Source: Thermogutta terrifontis (GTDB lineage Bacteria; Planctomycetota; Planctomycetia; Pirellulales; Thermoguttaceae). From it: DNA of 64,000 nt. Positions 28,301 to 36,738 of this stretch are shown one piece after another. Location of the stretch: positions 3,989,206 to 4,053,205 of the forward strand of contig NZ_CP018477.1 in assembly GCF_002277955.1 (NCBI RefSeq), in the 5' to 3' direction. The notes beneath the pieces are model-generated. The model saw nothing but the letters and a program-made list of their open reading frames with translations. It had not been told where the DNA came from and ran no database searches. Position numbers and translations under genes: made by a program. Position 1 is the first letter of the stretch. Each line of letters opens with the position of its first letter.

Positions 28301-29211
28301 CGCTGGAACTGCTGGCCGATATTCATTACGTGCAGGGACCGATGGAAATTCGTTCCGAGGATACAAAGCTCGTGGGCTACGTGATCTTTGACAAGCAACC
28401 AGGTTATGCAGAAGTGGACGTGGTGGAAGCCTGCCAGCGTTTATTGCGCCAGAAACTGGAAAGTGGTGAACTGGTCCTGCCCCCGGGGACAGAAATGCCG
28501 ACATTCATCGGCTCGTACCAAAACCAGGTTCGTTCCGCGCGTACTCTAGCGGTGGTGATTCCGCTGACCTTCTTTATCATTTTTTTAATTCTCTATTTTC
28601 AGTTCAGAAACGTCCTGACCACATTTATTGTGTTTTCTGGGGTACTGGTCGCAGCATCGGGCGGTTTTCTGCTGCTCTACCTCTACGCACAACCGTGGTT
28701 TGCTGATTTTTCAGTATTCGGTGTCAATCTGCGAGATCTTTTCCAGATGCGGACGCTCAATCTCAGCGTGGCCGTATGGGTCGGGTTTATCGCGCTGTGG
28801 GGAATTGCCACCGACGACGGTGTGGTCATCGCCAGTTATTTGGATCAGTCGTTTGCGGTCCGGAAGCCGCGCACCGTAGAAGAAATTCGCGAGGCGACAG
28901 TAGCCGCCGGGTTGCGCAGGATCCGGCCGTGCCTGATGACCACAGCCACCACCGTTCTGGCACTTCTTCCTGTTCTCACGAGTGTCGGCCGGGGCAGCGA
29001 CGTGATGGTTCCCATCGCGATTCCTTCATTTGGTGGCATGCTCATCGAGCTCATGACGCTGTTCGTCGTGCCGGTTTCATACTGCTTAATGAAAGAGATC
29101 AGTCTAAAAATGGCCCATATGATCCGATTCGAGAAAGAATCAGCCGAACAGGAGAATGTAAACGGCGAAAATAATTCTACAGTTGGTAATCAGCAGGAAG
29201 TTGGCCCCTGA
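25315..29211 (+). CDS. CusA/CzcA-family heavy-metal RND efflux pump with extra membrane segment block
   Basis: 1298 residues, against about 1040-1050 for CusA or CzcA. The N-terminal helix is followed by the CzcA-type strings IPVDAFPDIGENQQIV and ATALGQVFWYTLEG. In helix 4 the proton-relay Asp is kept (AIGTMVDMGIILTEN). The C-terminal helix bundle includes WGIATDDGVVIASYL. Between helix 6 and helix 7, roughly residues 537-640 (bases 26925-27235), there are about four extra hydrophobic segments, so an even number of crossings preserves the topology. The rest continues with LGREFMPPLDEGSFLLMP. The pump exports monovalent or divalent heavy-metal ions by proton antiport from periplasm or cytoplasm. 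No outer-membrane factor is nearby. It is convergent with the rhomboid gene, stops 11 bases apart. Confidence 0.94.
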   Translation: MNDNNIPFTSKFIDTIIRFTLDNKLVVFLIITAIVVWGLAVMPFDINLPWLPRSPIPVDAFPDIGENQQIVIAEWPGRTPQDVEDQVTYPLTVSLLGVPGVKTIRSSSYFGFSMVYVIFRDDVDFYWARSRILERLPVAQKSLPPGVNATLGPDATALGQVFWYTLEGRDPKTGQPVPGWDPEELRSIQDWQVRYALQSVEGVAEVASVGGFVREYQVDVDPEQLAHYGVTLEQVLDTVRRSNLDVGARTIEINGVDYMIRSRGFIRSVEDLENAVIKTYREVPILVKNVARVTLGPAMRRGVLNKGGAEAVGGVVVVRYGENPMEVIKRVKQKIAEIAPGLPRKKLSDGRISQVTIVPFYDRTQLIQETLGTLSDALRQQVIVTIIVVLIMVNHFRSSFLISSLLPMAVLMSFIGMKLFHVDSNLMSLAGIAIAIGTMVDMGIILTENMLKHLDEAPPDEPRKEVIFRAASEVGRPVLTAISTTVLGFLPVFVMTGPEGKMFRPLAYTKTFALIASVIIALTLLPPLAHILFSVRKPTRWLRLAAAGIVLVGSVIAGANLGWWLVVVGMAWAGGFLVAEFAPPWEFRYRQFLTLLAAAVAISILAADWLPLGPGKGLTRNIILAGGVITGLLAVFLVFQKCYSVFLRFFLRHKLIFYLFPVSSLLLGACIWLGFERVFAFVPNILGRMGIARERVLEDPIWVWARHEFPGLGREFMPPLDEGSFLLMPTAMPHAALAQAQDYLEKQVKLVSSIPEVDVVVGKIGRVDSALDPAPISMIETVITYKPEYIVDTNGRRLTFKAIEKNGRLEFIRDSQGNLIPDPRGWPYRQWRPEIRSADDLWREIERTARLPGLTAAPKLQPIAARIVMLQTGIRAAMAARIRGNNLDDIYKVALQVENILKEAPGVDPKTVFADRMIASPYLEIVPRREDLARYGVKMEEFQYLIETAVGGEPLTTTVEGRERYPVRVRYLRERRDSIEELKRILVTTATGAQVPLELLADIHYVQGPMEIRSEDTKLVGYVIFDKQPGYAEVDVVEACQRLLRQKLESGELVLPPGTEMPTFIGSYQNQVRSARTLAVVIPLTFFIIFLILYFQFRNVLTTFIVFSGVLVAASGGFLLLYLYAQPWFADFSVFGVNLRDLFQMRTLNLSVAVWVGFIALWGIATDDGVVIASYLDQSFAVRKPRTVEEIREATVAAGLRRIRPCLMTTATTVLALLPVLTSVGRGSDVMVPIAIPSFGGMLIELMTLFVVPVSYCLMKEISLKMAHMIRFEKESAEQENVNGENNSTVGNQQEVGP

Positions 29212-29222
29212 TTAACCGGCCT

Positions 29223-30368
29223 TTAACCGTCTAATTGTTGGGGCCGCTGAGGGAACCCAAACCAGGTGGCCAGAAGAACCTGATTTTTCCATAGAATCCA
29301 GGCTGCCACTCCCACCGTGGCTCCACCAAGATGGGCCAGAGCGGATACATCGCTGAGCCCGGACAATTGTGAGTACGCCATGATGATCTGGAGGAGAATC
29401 CATGCCACGAGTCCCCAGATAGCGGAAAATGGAAGCCAGTACAAGTAAAAGAAGTATCTCAGGAAAATACCGAGCTTCGCTTTGGGGAACTGAAGCCCAT
29501 AGAACACGATGACTCCGGATATTCCCGCGCTGGCTCCCACGCAGGGAATATCGGCACGCGGATCGCCCAGGGCATGGAAAAGGCTGCCTGTCACATGGGC
29601 CAGAATAAGCAAGGCGAGATAAAACCATCGGCCGACGTGATCTTCAACATTGTCCCCAAAAACCAGAAGAAAATACATATTCCCGATAAGATGAAATAGC
29701 CCGCCGTGTAAGAAGAACGATGTAAGGAGCGTCAGGCCTCCCAAACGAAACGGCTGTGCCGGAATAAATCCGAGTTCCTCGACAAAAACATTCAAGTTTT
29801 GGAGAGAAAAGAGAAAGACAAGCACACACGCCGCCACCGTTCCCCATGTGAGCCAGGGAATGCTTCTCAGCGTTGGGCCCTCAACTTCCACGGGAAGACC
29901 GAAAAGCGCGGGAATCCATTGCCAGGGTTCCGAGGGCAAATCCTCGCTTGTTGCCTCGCGCCGGGCAATTTGCTCGATTTTGGCGCGGGCAATGGCTTCG
30001 CGTGCTGCTGGAGAGAGTTCCTTCTCAGGGGGACTGACGGAGGGAGGAGCTTGCGGCAGCGCCTCCCACTCTGTGCGGTCGAACCATGCAAGATAACAGT
30101 TTGGACAGATATCGATAGGGATGGTGTGCTCATTGTGAACGATGGGGACAACGGCCATGGGGCGGTGGCATAAGGGGCACGCACCGCCGTGACGGTCTTT
30201 CTGCTCCTTGGCTTGTTTCCAAAGCTGGATGGCGATGCTTTTGGGAGCCCGACCGCGTACCACTGCCCAGCTCGTTGCCCGACCCTTGCACTGGGGACAG
30301 AAGTAAGCCGTCCCTTGCGGAGTGCGGCCGCCTTTCAGCGGAATGTTACAACGCGGGCACAGGAGCAT
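29223..30368 (-). CDS. Rhomboid intramembrane serine protease with N-terminal zinc ribbons
   Basis: 381 residues. Residues 1-100 carry two Cys4 zinc-ribbon motifs (CPRC...CPQC at 4-27 and CPLC...CPNC at 64-91). A linker is followed by the rhomboid membrane domain (about 170-370). It has HGGLFHLIGNMYFLLVFGDN (the conserved HxxxN loop), the catalytic Ser280 in GASAGISG and His346 in AHLGGATVG, forming the Ser-His dyad. Rhomboids cleave single-pass membrane proteins inside the bilayer. The zinc ribbons would face the cytoplasm and may recruit a substrate or regulator; they are not part of classical GlpG. The gene is 943 bases upstream, in transcription order, of no close partner; the epimerase gene precedes it on the same strand. 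Confidence 0.9.
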   Translation of the reverse strand: MLLCPRCNIPLKGGRTPQGTAYFCPQCKGRATSWAVVRGRAPKSIAIQLWKQAKEQKDRHGGACPLCHRPMAVVPIVHNEHTIPIDICPNCYLAWFDRTEWEALPQAPPSVSPPEKELSPAAREAIARAKIEQIARREATSEDLPSEPWQWIPALFGLPVEVEGPTLRSIPWLTWGTVAACVLVFLFSLQNLNVFVEELGFIPAQPFRLGGLTLLTSFFLHGGLFHLIGNMYFLLVFGDNVEDHVGRWFYLALLILAHVTGSLFHALGDPRADIPCVGASAGISGVIVFYGLQFPKAKLGIFLRYFFYLYWLPFSAIWGLVAWILLQIIMAYSQLSGLSDVSALAHLGGATVGVAAWILWKNQVLLATWFGFPQRPQQLDG

Positions 30369-30457
30369 GGTTGCGCTCCTTGTTCCGATCTCTGGCCGCG
30401 CGATGATGAAAATAGGCTCATCGCCCTGCCAGAGCTCTTCCCGTCAAGGTGCTGGAT

Positions 30458-31312
30458 TCATTTCCAACGTTTGGCAACTTCTTCCTTCATGAACCGCAGG
30501 CCATCCGCGGCGAGCTGGCGTTCCGACTCGTACATCCGGCGCCAGATCTTAGTGGCAGGAATGAGCTTGTCCAACGCCAGCCCAAACGCCTCGATGACCA
30601 TCGTGTTGTTGTAGCCAATTTCGTGCAAAGTGTCGAAAGTTTCCTGCCATCGGACGTTTCCTGTCCCGGGGGTACTGCGATCGTTTTCCGAGATGTGAAC
30701 GTGGACGAGGTAGTCCTTCAGGGCGCGAATGGCTGCCGGAATGTTTTTTTCCTCAATGTGGGAGTGAAACGTGTCATACATCATTTTGCATCGCGGATGG
30801 TTGACATCCCGGCAAAAACGGGCTCCATCGGCAGCGGTGTTCAAAAAGTAACATTCAAAACGATTAAGATATTCGATGGCGAGAGTGACCCCGACTTTCT
30901 CGGCATGTTCCGCGACCTCGCGCATCGCTTCCACACCCCATTTCCATTCATCTTCCGTGGGACCCCGGCCGGTGAATTCGCCGAGAGCCGAGTGAAATGG
31001 TCCAGCCATAATCTCAGCCCCGAGCATGGCGCAGCAGTCAAGATTCCGTTTGTTGGCCTCGATGCCCCGGCGACGGATTTCCGGATCAGAACTGATCGGG
31101 TTTGCGTCGGCTGTACGGATTGCCGTGGCTGTCCGGGCAAGCCCAAGCTCATCGAGACGTTTGGCCCACTTCTTGTAATTTGCATCATTGTCGAGATCAA
31201 AGACGGGAAGCTCAACGAGGTCGAAACCTAATTCTTTGACATCGTCGAGCAGCGGCAGGTACTCGTCGCATAAAGTGTCGGTCCACAGGAGTAGGTTGAT
31301 TCCAAATCGCAT
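30458..31312 (-). CDS. Sugar phosphate isomerase/epimerase family TIM barrel (D-tagatose/D-psicose 3-epimerase-like)
   Basis: 284 residues from the ATG at 31312, preceded by GGGAGG. A longer frame to 31447 overlaps the next gene and lacks a signal. The fold is the xylose-isomerase-like TIM barrel. Metal and substrate ligands typical of ketose 3-epimerases are visible: Glu in LAIEYLNRFE, Asp in MYDTFHSHIEE, His in HVHISENDRSTPGTG, and Glu in VIEAFG. The string SENDRxTPGTG is characteristic of the D-tagatose/D-psicose/L-ribulose 3-epimerase group. The natural sugar is not determined. It lies 82 bases after the AcpH-like gene on the same strand and 89 bases before the rhomboid gene. Confidence 0.86.
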   Translation of the reverse strand: MRFGINLLLWTDTLCDEYLPLLDDVKELGFDLVELPVFDLDNDANYKKWAKRLDELGLARTATAIRTADANPISSDPEIRRRGIEANKRNLDCCAMLGAEIMAGPFHSALGEFTGRGPTEDEWKWGVEAMREVAEHAEKVGVTLAIEYLNRFECYFLNTAADGARFCRDVNHPRCKMMYDTFHSHIEEKNIPAAIRALKDYLVHVHISENDRSTPGTGNVRWQETFDTLHEIGYNNTMVIEAFGLALDKLIPATKIWRRMYESERQLAADGLRFMKEEVAKRWK

Positions 31313-31394
31313 GACTGTCCTCCCATTGTTTGTTGCACGACACGGCAGCGCCATCTCCAACCGCGTTCCGAAGTGTGTTCTTATTCTGCCATGG

Positions 31395-32051
31395 CTATGC
31401 CCATCCGTCCAGGGCCCGAAGGAGTTCTTCCGTATGGGCTGTAACAATCGGTCGCGATGCTTCGACGGCCTCCTGAAAGGAATCGGAAAGATTTGGCAGC
31501 CGCAACCGCCGCATGACCTGGTTGAGCCTTCGCAGCAGGCTCATATTGTCCGCATAATCGAAGAGGATTCTCTCCCTGCAAAACAGGCGGATAAAGTGCG
31601 CGAGTCCACTAACCGATTGACCAAGAATTTCGCCTGTTGCCCACTCAGTCCAGTCCGGATCCACGCTTTCTAAATCGGCGTAGTACCGGGAAACGTCCGC
31701 CTGCCGGGTCCGAACGAGTTGGGCGTCGAGCAGGACCTCCACCAGAAGATGGGAAAGAAAAACTGGAGGAATCCCCACACCATTGAGAAACGGGCGGACC
31801 TCCTGAAGCACCGCAACAAGACAGCGGGAAAAGGCCTCGCAATTATGAAAGCGGCTGTCATCCTCAAGGTGTTGCTTGATTCCTGCCATCAGTTCTGAAA
31901 TATTCTGGTCCGCATGAAGAGCTGCTGGATCGAGTCGTTGGGGCCGAAAACGGAGACGTCGATTGACCACGGAAAGCCAGTCCGGAAGCGCTGTGCCCGT
32001 GACAAATCGCGGTCGACCGATGAATCTAAAAGCGTGAGCAAAATAGTTCAT
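31395..32051 (-). CDS. AcpH-like (acyl carrier protein phosphodiesterase-related) protein
   Basis: 218 residues, mostly helical, no signal peptide. The opening MNYFAHAFRFIG and the strings TALPDWLSVV, HLEDDSRFHNCEAF and FLSHLLVEVLLDAQLV resemble the AcpH/HD-like helical fold in which scattered His and Asp residues bind a metal. Overall similarity to enterobacterial AcpH is weak by eye, and planctomycete homologues are usually left as hypothetical. A phosphodiesterase role is therefore only possible. It precedes the epimerase gene on the same strand. Confidence 0.6.
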   Translation of the reverse strand: MNYFAHAFRFIGRPRFVTGTALPDWLSVVNRRLRFRPQRLDPAALHADQNISELMAGIKQHLEDDSRFHNCEAFSRCLVAVLQEVRPFLNGVGIPPVFLSHLLVEVLLDAQLVRTRQADVSRYYADLESVDPDWTEWATGEILGQSVSGLAHFIRLFCRERILFDYADNMSLLRRLNQVMRRLRLPNLSDSFQEAVEASRPIVTAHTEELLRALDGWA

Positions 32052-32147
32052 GGTGTTTTAGTGTTCAGTATGCCCTGGGCTGGGCCTCAGGTGATGGGAT
32101 ACACTGGGAAAAAGCCAAACAAAAATGTTTTGGGCTTTGCCGTGCCG

Positions 32148-32175
32148 TTGCGACTGACTTCGAACATGTTATCAT
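32148..32175 (+). promoter_or_regulatory. Putative promoter of the sulfatase gene
   Basis: TTGCGA (32148-32153), a 16-base spacer and TATCAT (32170-32175) lie about 50 bases before the start at 32227. The -10 matches five of six consensus bases. Confidence 0.38.
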
Positions 32176-32226
32176 ATGCCGCAGAGTAGCTGTTCACCAC
32201 AGTGCGCCAGTGGGAGGTTTCACGCC

Positions 32227-33765
32227 ATGTTCCGAGCAAGCTTGCGATTTACCGGCTTTTTGGCTTGCTTTATTGCGGTCGGTTTTACCGGCGGTCTTTT
32301 GACTGGAGGAGAGGTCGGACAAACTGTTCGGCGGCCGAATATCCTGTGGATTTGCTCGGACGATCACGCCGCGTACGTCACCGGCTGCTACGGCAATCGA
32401 ATCGTTCGCACACCGCACATTGACCGCCTCGCCGCTGAAGGTATTCGATTTGACCATGCGTACTGCAATTCTCCCATTTGCACAGCCTCTCGCCAGTCCT
32501 TCATCACGGGACGTTATCCGCGGAGTGTGGGTGTGACTTTGCTGAAAACACCGCTGCCGCAAAGCGAGGTCACACTGGCGGAAATGCTCAAGGAAGTCGG
32601 TTATGAGACGGCCGCGTTCGGCAAGATGCATTTCAACAGCTCGCTGAAACATGGATTCGATTTACGCCTGGACTTACCGGACTGGCAGAAGTGGCGTAGA
32701 GAACAGCCGCCCCGCCCGCTGCCTGCCGGACTGAACGTTCTACCCCCATGGCGGCCGTTCAAGGATCCCGCACGCATTTGGCTTAACAGCATGTGCTGGC
32801 CCTACGGAGCGTGGGACAGCGAGATGTCAGGAACGTTTTTCGCCCAGAAGGCCGCGGAGTTTCTCGCCAGTCCGCACGAAAAACCATTTTTCCTGATGGT
32901 CAGTTTCTACGAACCACATTCTCCGTTTCATTTTCCCGTGGAATACCGAGGGCGCCATCGGCCGGAGGAGTTCACCGTTCCGGAAATGGGGCCCGAGGAT
33001 GACGACCAAATCCCCGCCATTTTTCGCGATTTGACGGATGATGAGAAACGTGGAATCAATGCGGCTTATTACACCTCGGTGGAGTTCATGGACAAAAACG
33101 TGGGAATTGTGCTCAAGGCGCTGGAAGAAAGTGGTCTGAAAGACAATACGATTGTCGTGTACATCGGAGACCATGGCTACATGCTCGGTCATCACGGGCG
33201 ATTTGAAAAACACTGCAGTTATGATCCGGCGATTTCCGCGCCGCTCATCATGCGGTATCCACCTGTCATCAAACCGGGAAGTTCTACCAAGGCGTTTGTG
33301 GAGTTTATCGATATCGTGCCTACCATTCTCGACTTGTGCGGAGTGCCCATTCCCGAGCGGGTTCAGGGAAAGTCGTTGCGACCGTTGTTGACGGGAGAAA
33401 CCAGCACCCATCGGCCCTACGTCATTGTGGAATATGCGCACAACGATGAGATTTGCCTGCGTGACGAGCGCTACAAACTTGTATATATCCGGGGTAAAAG
33501 AGTGCGGGACGACGGTTACGACCCGGGGCGTCCGTTACCAGGCGTCACGATAAAACTCTTTGACCTCGCGAGTGATCCAGGCGAGTTTTACAATCTGGCC
33601 AACCGGCCAGAACATCAAGAGCGGATCAAGCGGTATCTCGACATTCTCGCCGAACACATCAAAAAGACAGAGCGTCATCCGGAGCAGCTTCCGCAGACCA
33701 ACGATCCACTCGAGATCATCGAATATGGGGTGCAACCGCATGATGTGACCAGTGCTGAGGAATAA
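32227..33765 (+). CDS. Secreted family S1 sulfatase
   Basis: 512 residues from the ATG at 32227, preceded by GGGAGG; it opens a signal peptide (FTGFLACFIAVGFTGG). The frame extends to 32176 without a signal. Metal-binding Asp-Asp lies in ILWICSDDHAAYV. The formylglycine motif is CTASR (Cys85 of this start), the Cys-type sulfatase signature that needs a formylglycine-generating enzyme. Other family strings are TGRYP, GYETAAFGKMHF, NTIVVYIGDHGYMLGHHG and KFEKHCSYD-like (here RFEKHCSYD). Sulfatases of this kind desulfate algal or mucin polysaccharides and are highly amplified in planctomycetes. The specific substrate is not determined. No anchor or C-terminal sorting signal is seen. Confidence 0.92.
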   Translation: MFRASLRFTGFLACFIAVGFTGGLLTGGEVGQTVRRPNILWICSDDHAAYVTGCYGNRIVRTPHIDRLAAEGIRFDHAYCNSPICTASRQSFITGRYPRSVGVTLLKTPLPQSEVTLAEMLKEVGYETAAFGKMHFNSSLKHGFDLRLDLPDWQKWRREQPPRPLPAGLNVLPPWRPFKDPARIWLNSMCWPYGAWDSEMSGTFFAQKAAEFLASPHEKPFFLMVSFYEPHSPFHFPVEYRGRHRPEEFTVPEMGPEDDDQIPAIFRDLTDDEKRGINAAYYTSVEFMDKNVGIVLKALEESGLKDNTIVVYIGDHGYMLGHHGRFEKHCSYDPAISAPLIMRYPPVIKPGSSTKAFVEFIDIVPTILDLCGVPIPERVQGKSLRPLLTGETSTHRPYVIVEYAHNDEICLRDERYKLVYIRGKRVRDDGYDPGRPLPGVTIKLFDLASDPGEFYNLANRPEHQERIKRYLDILAEHIKKTERHPEQLPQTNDPLEIIEYGVQPHDVTSAEE

Positions 33766-33832
33766 CCGTCGGGATGGGCATTGGTGACGAATAATCGGAA
33801 GTTTCAGGCAACGCGACAGGGTGTAAGCCGAA

Positions 33833-35092
33833 TCACTCCTCCGCATCCAGTTGGACCGGAACGTCCAGCGTGCGCCCCTGCCGTATTATGCGAAAGATCG
33901 CGGTTTCTCCTGGCCGTTTCGTGTCGAGAATACTCAACATATCGTCTACAGTTTTTATCGGTTTCCCATCGATGGCGATAACCAGGTCGGCTGTCGAACG
34001 GTCGATGCTGGTGGATTCAAAAACCAGGGGCCCCTGGCGGCGAGTTCGCTTGACTATGCGAAATCCCTGAAGCCCGGCTCTGTCAGCCGCACCACCCGGT
34101 TTCAGAACAGCCAGCAGCACCCCTTGATCCGTTTCCAGGACCTGAAGTATCCCGGCGTCGGCGCGAATCACTCTACCGGTGCGAATGAGCTGAGGAACCA
34201 CCCGAGCAATTGTGTTGACGGGAATCGCAAATCCCACTCCGGCACTCTCTCCTGTTCGGCTGGCGATAGCCGTATTCATGCCGATCATGAGTCCATGACT
34301 GTCAAGAAGTGGCCCACCCGAATTTCCCGGGTTAATGGCCGCATCAATTTGGATCATCTGTTTGAGAGTTCGCTTTGTTCGCGGGTTGGGCAGGGAACGG
34401 TTGAGGCTTGAGATAATGCCTGTTGTGAGGGTTCGCTCCAGTCCAAAAGGATTGCCGATCGCGAAGACGCGCTGACCCACCTTCAGATCTGTGGAATCCC
34501 CGAACACGACCGGAAAGAGCTTTTCCGAGGGGGCGTTGATCTTGAGTACGGCGATGTCACTGGGGGGATCGGCGCCAACAAGCTGGGCGTCATAGGCCAT
34601 CCCATCGAACAATGTGACCGAGATGGCCTGGGCGTTCTCCACGACGTGGTAGTTGGTCAGGATGTGTCCCTGACGGTCGATGACGGAACCGCTGCCTTCT
34701 CCCTCGGCAATGATATCCATGAAGAAAAAGGCACTGCCCTGGATGCTCTTCGTACGAATATTGACGACGCCTTTATTTGCCCGTTCGTAGACGCCGATAT
34801 TGATCAACTCCTCTGGGGAATACTGTCCAACCGGGGGCAAAAACTGTTCCCAGGGGCTGACGGTCTGTTCGAGCGCAATGGTTGCTGTTCCGCTGGGAAG
34901 GTTACTCTGGGAGTACGTGCTGGACTGAAGCAGTTGTCCAACGAGGCCCGAGCGAGCGCCTGGTACGCCCTGATTTTGCGCCAGATGAACAGGCAGGGCG
35001 TGAGGTTGGCTTTGGCCTCGCGCCGACAGAGTCCATGCGAGAAGACCTCCTGCCAAAGCACTCACAAGACAAGCAATCGCTGTCCGGTGCAT
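33833..35092 (-). CDS. Secreted HtrA/DegP-type serine protease with one PDZ domain
   Basis: 419 residues. An N-terminal signal or anchor segment (about 4-24) and a Gln/Ser-rich linker precede the trypsin-like domain. The catalytic triad is His149 (ILTNYHVV), Asp179 (PPSDIAVLK) and Ser258 (NPGNSGGPLLD). One PDZ domain (about residues 305-415) contains LAVLKPGGAADRAGLQG and LVIAIDGKPIKTVDD. The PDZ carries a short insertion (RIVKRTRRQGPLVFESTS). The start is preceded by a strong GAGAGGAGG. HtrA proteases degrade or refold misfolded envelope proteins. The gene is convergent with the sulfatase, 67 bases apart. Confidence 0.93.
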   Translation of the reverse strand: MHRTAIACLVSALAGGLLAWTLSARGQSQPHALPVHLAQNQGVPGARSGLVGQLLQSSTYSQSNLPSGTATIALEQTVSPWEQFLPPVGQYSPEELINIGVYERANKGVVNIRTKSIQGSAFFFMDIIAEGEGSGSVIDRQGHILTNYHVVENAQAISVTLFDGMAYDAQLVGADPPSDIAVLKINAPSEKLFPVVFGDSTDLKVGQRVFAIGNPFGLERTLTTGIISSLNRSLPNPRTKRTLKQMIQIDAAINPGNSGGPLLDSHGLMIGMNTAIASRTGESAGVGFAIPVNTIARVVPQLIRTGRVIRADAGILQVLETDQGVLLAVLKPGGAADRAGLQGFRIVKRTRRQGPLVFESTSIDRSTADLVIAIDGKPIKTVDDMLSILDTKRPGETAIFRIIRQGRTLDVPVQLDAEE

Positions 35093-35912
35093 GTTATCCT
35101 CCTCTCCGGTCGCTTACATGCCAAGGACTATTGCGGGGGACTCCTCAGACTTCTCCGGTACTGGGAGCAAACGATGGCTGTTTCCGCACATAAACAGTTT
35201 GTTTCACTTTAGCGGAGAGCATTTCTCCAGAAAAGGGTCACACTGCTGTTGCAGCCTCGGAAAGTTTGGCTAAGTTCCGAAACGATCGGAAGAGAGCTTA
35301 AAAAGCGGTCGCCCATGCGTTGCGAGAGTTCGGTGCTACCGCTCGGTGTGCTCCACAGCTTGTGGGCGATGGTGGCGATAAGCGACGGCGCTCACCCGGA
35401 GAAGCAGGCCGAATGCCGGGTTTGAGCGAGCAAAACCGGTATTCGGCAATCATTGAGAGAGCTGAGCTGCCGTTATGCTGGCCTTATGCTTTGCTTTCAT
35501 ATCGCGCAGAGATGACCTAGGCGATAGCAGTGCATGCGCCACAATTTGTTGTGGAAGGTTATTACTTTCGCCAAGATGTTGAGTGAGCATTGACACCAGC
35601 CGTACATTCGGTAGATTTTGCTTAGTTCACTCAAACAATTTCTACGGGTTGGAATTCCACGGAGGAAATTCCCCTCGCCATGACAGGGATGTCTTCCACA
35701 TCTATTCCGAGCGTTCAGTGCTCGTCGGTTCCCGCCTCACGGCAACTCGATGCTCTTCGCGTTGATAGACTCCGTGGGCAAGTGTGCCCAACGTGTTTCC
35801 ACCCGGGCGCGGCACAGGAAGTCGGCAGATTCTTCTTCGAGTGGCAACACAACGGCTCCAAGGTATCGGTTCCGGTCCACTGTTTTGTTGTTGACCAACA
35901 GGGAGGTGTTTT
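35093..35912. other. 820-base intergenic region with a strong unexplained hairpin
   Basis: No convincing gene was found between the divergent HtrA and amidotransferase genes. A 40-base imperfect hairpin lies at 35408-35447: arms beginning GCCGAAT and ending ATTCGGC, about 14 base pairs with one G-U and one mismatch around an eight-base loop. No T-run follows. Smaller hairpins include CTGTTT/AAACAG at about 35177-35196. An 83-codon frame at 35680-35931 has weak start signals and overlaps the next gene. A non-coding RNA or regulatory leader is possible but unsupported. Confidence 0.4.
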
Positions 35913-36665
35913 ATGCGACGGAAGCCACTGATCGGCCTGAACATGGACTACCGGCCTGCGGACAAGGTCAATCCCGCAAAGGGAGAGATCTCCGCGGGCT
36001 ATTTCGATTGCCTCATCCGGGCACAGGCGGTGCCTGTGGTGGTGCCTCCGTTAACTTCTCGGTCTGACATTGAGCGCGTTCTGGATACACTGGACGGGTT
36101 CGTTCTGATCGGCGGTGCCGATCTCGATCCCATTCGAGACGGTTGTTACCGCCACGCGCATACCCAGGTCATGCATCCGCGGCGGGAGGACTTCGACCGC
36201 ATGCTGGCGAAGTTGATTGGGCAGCGTCGGATGCCTGTCCTGGGAATCGGGGCGGGAATGCAGCTCCTCAATGTATCCCAGGGGGGCACGCTTTCCCTCC
36301 ACATTCCCGATGACTTTCCCGCGGCTATCCCCCACTGGGATCCCCAGGACCCCTATCACCGACACGGCCTTGTGGTGACCAAGGGCTCCCTCATCGATCG
36401 TGTCTACGGCGAGGGAGAAATCCGCGTGGCGAGTCGACACCACATGGCCATACTGGATCTGGCGCCTGTGTTCGAGGTCACGGCCCGAGCACCGGACGGG
36501 ATTATCGAGGCCATTGAAAGTCGGGATCCCGACTGGTTTGCCGTTGGCGTTCAGTTCCATCCGGAGTGCGAAGCCGCGTCGGCGCTCGATATGCGCGTGT
36601 TTGAGGAATTCGTGGAGGGCTTGTTGAAGCGGTCGGGGAGACACGCCGCGACCGTTCACGCCTGA
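35913..36665 (+). CDS. PuuD-like class I glutamine amidotransferase (peptidase C26) lacking the catalytic Cys
   Basis: 250 residues. The family is clear from IGLNMDYR, DGFVLIGGADLDP, MPVLGIGAGMQLLNVSQGG and the C-terminal GVQFHPE. Gamma-glutamyl-GABA hydrolases use a Cys in the motif LGICRGMQ; here that position is Gly113 (codon 36249-36251), while His216 and Glu218 of the triad are kept. The canonical Cys-dependent reaction should therefore be impossible unless another residue substitutes. It starts ATG, preceded by GGGAGG. It is convergent with the GH57 gene. It may be a binding or regulatory pseudo-enzyme, or a new chemistry. Confidence 0.87.
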   Translation: MRRKPLIGLNMDYRPADKVNPAKGEISAGYFDCLIRAQAVPVVVPPLTSRSDIERVLDTLDGFVLIGGADLDPIRDGCYRHAHTQVMHPRREDFDRMLAKLIGQRRMPVLGIGAGMQLLNVSQGGTLSLHIPDDFPAAIPHWDPQDPYHRHGLVVTKGSLIDRVYGEGEIRVASRHHMAILDLAPVFEVTARAPDGIIEAIESRDPDWFAVGVQFHPECEAASALDMRVFEEFVEGLLKRSGRHAATVHA

Positions 36666-36694
36666 CAAACGGTGGGCCGATTTCCCGCCTCTTG

Positions 36695-36717
36695 AGCGGT
36701 GTTGTGATTGCACCGCT
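36695..36717. terminator. Hairpin between convergent genes, possible bidirectional terminator
   Basis: AGCGGTG (36695-36701) and CACCGCT (36711-36717) form a seven-base-pair stem with a nine-base loop in the 73-base gap between two convergent stops. No T-run is adjacent on either side, so termination efficiency is uncertain. Confidence 0.3.
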
Positions 36718-36738
36718 GTGAGGCTACCGCACCTGGTT

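Noticed and set aside
29205-29265. Possible terminator between the CusA-like and rhomboid genes
   Set aside because: GGCCCC and GGGGCC arms exist, but the interval is long, partly coding and without a T-run.
35680-35931. 83-codon frame just before the amidotransferase gene
   Set aside because: A GGAGG lies 12 or more bases upstream, but the protein resembles nothing I know and it overlaps the next start. Not enough to call a gene.
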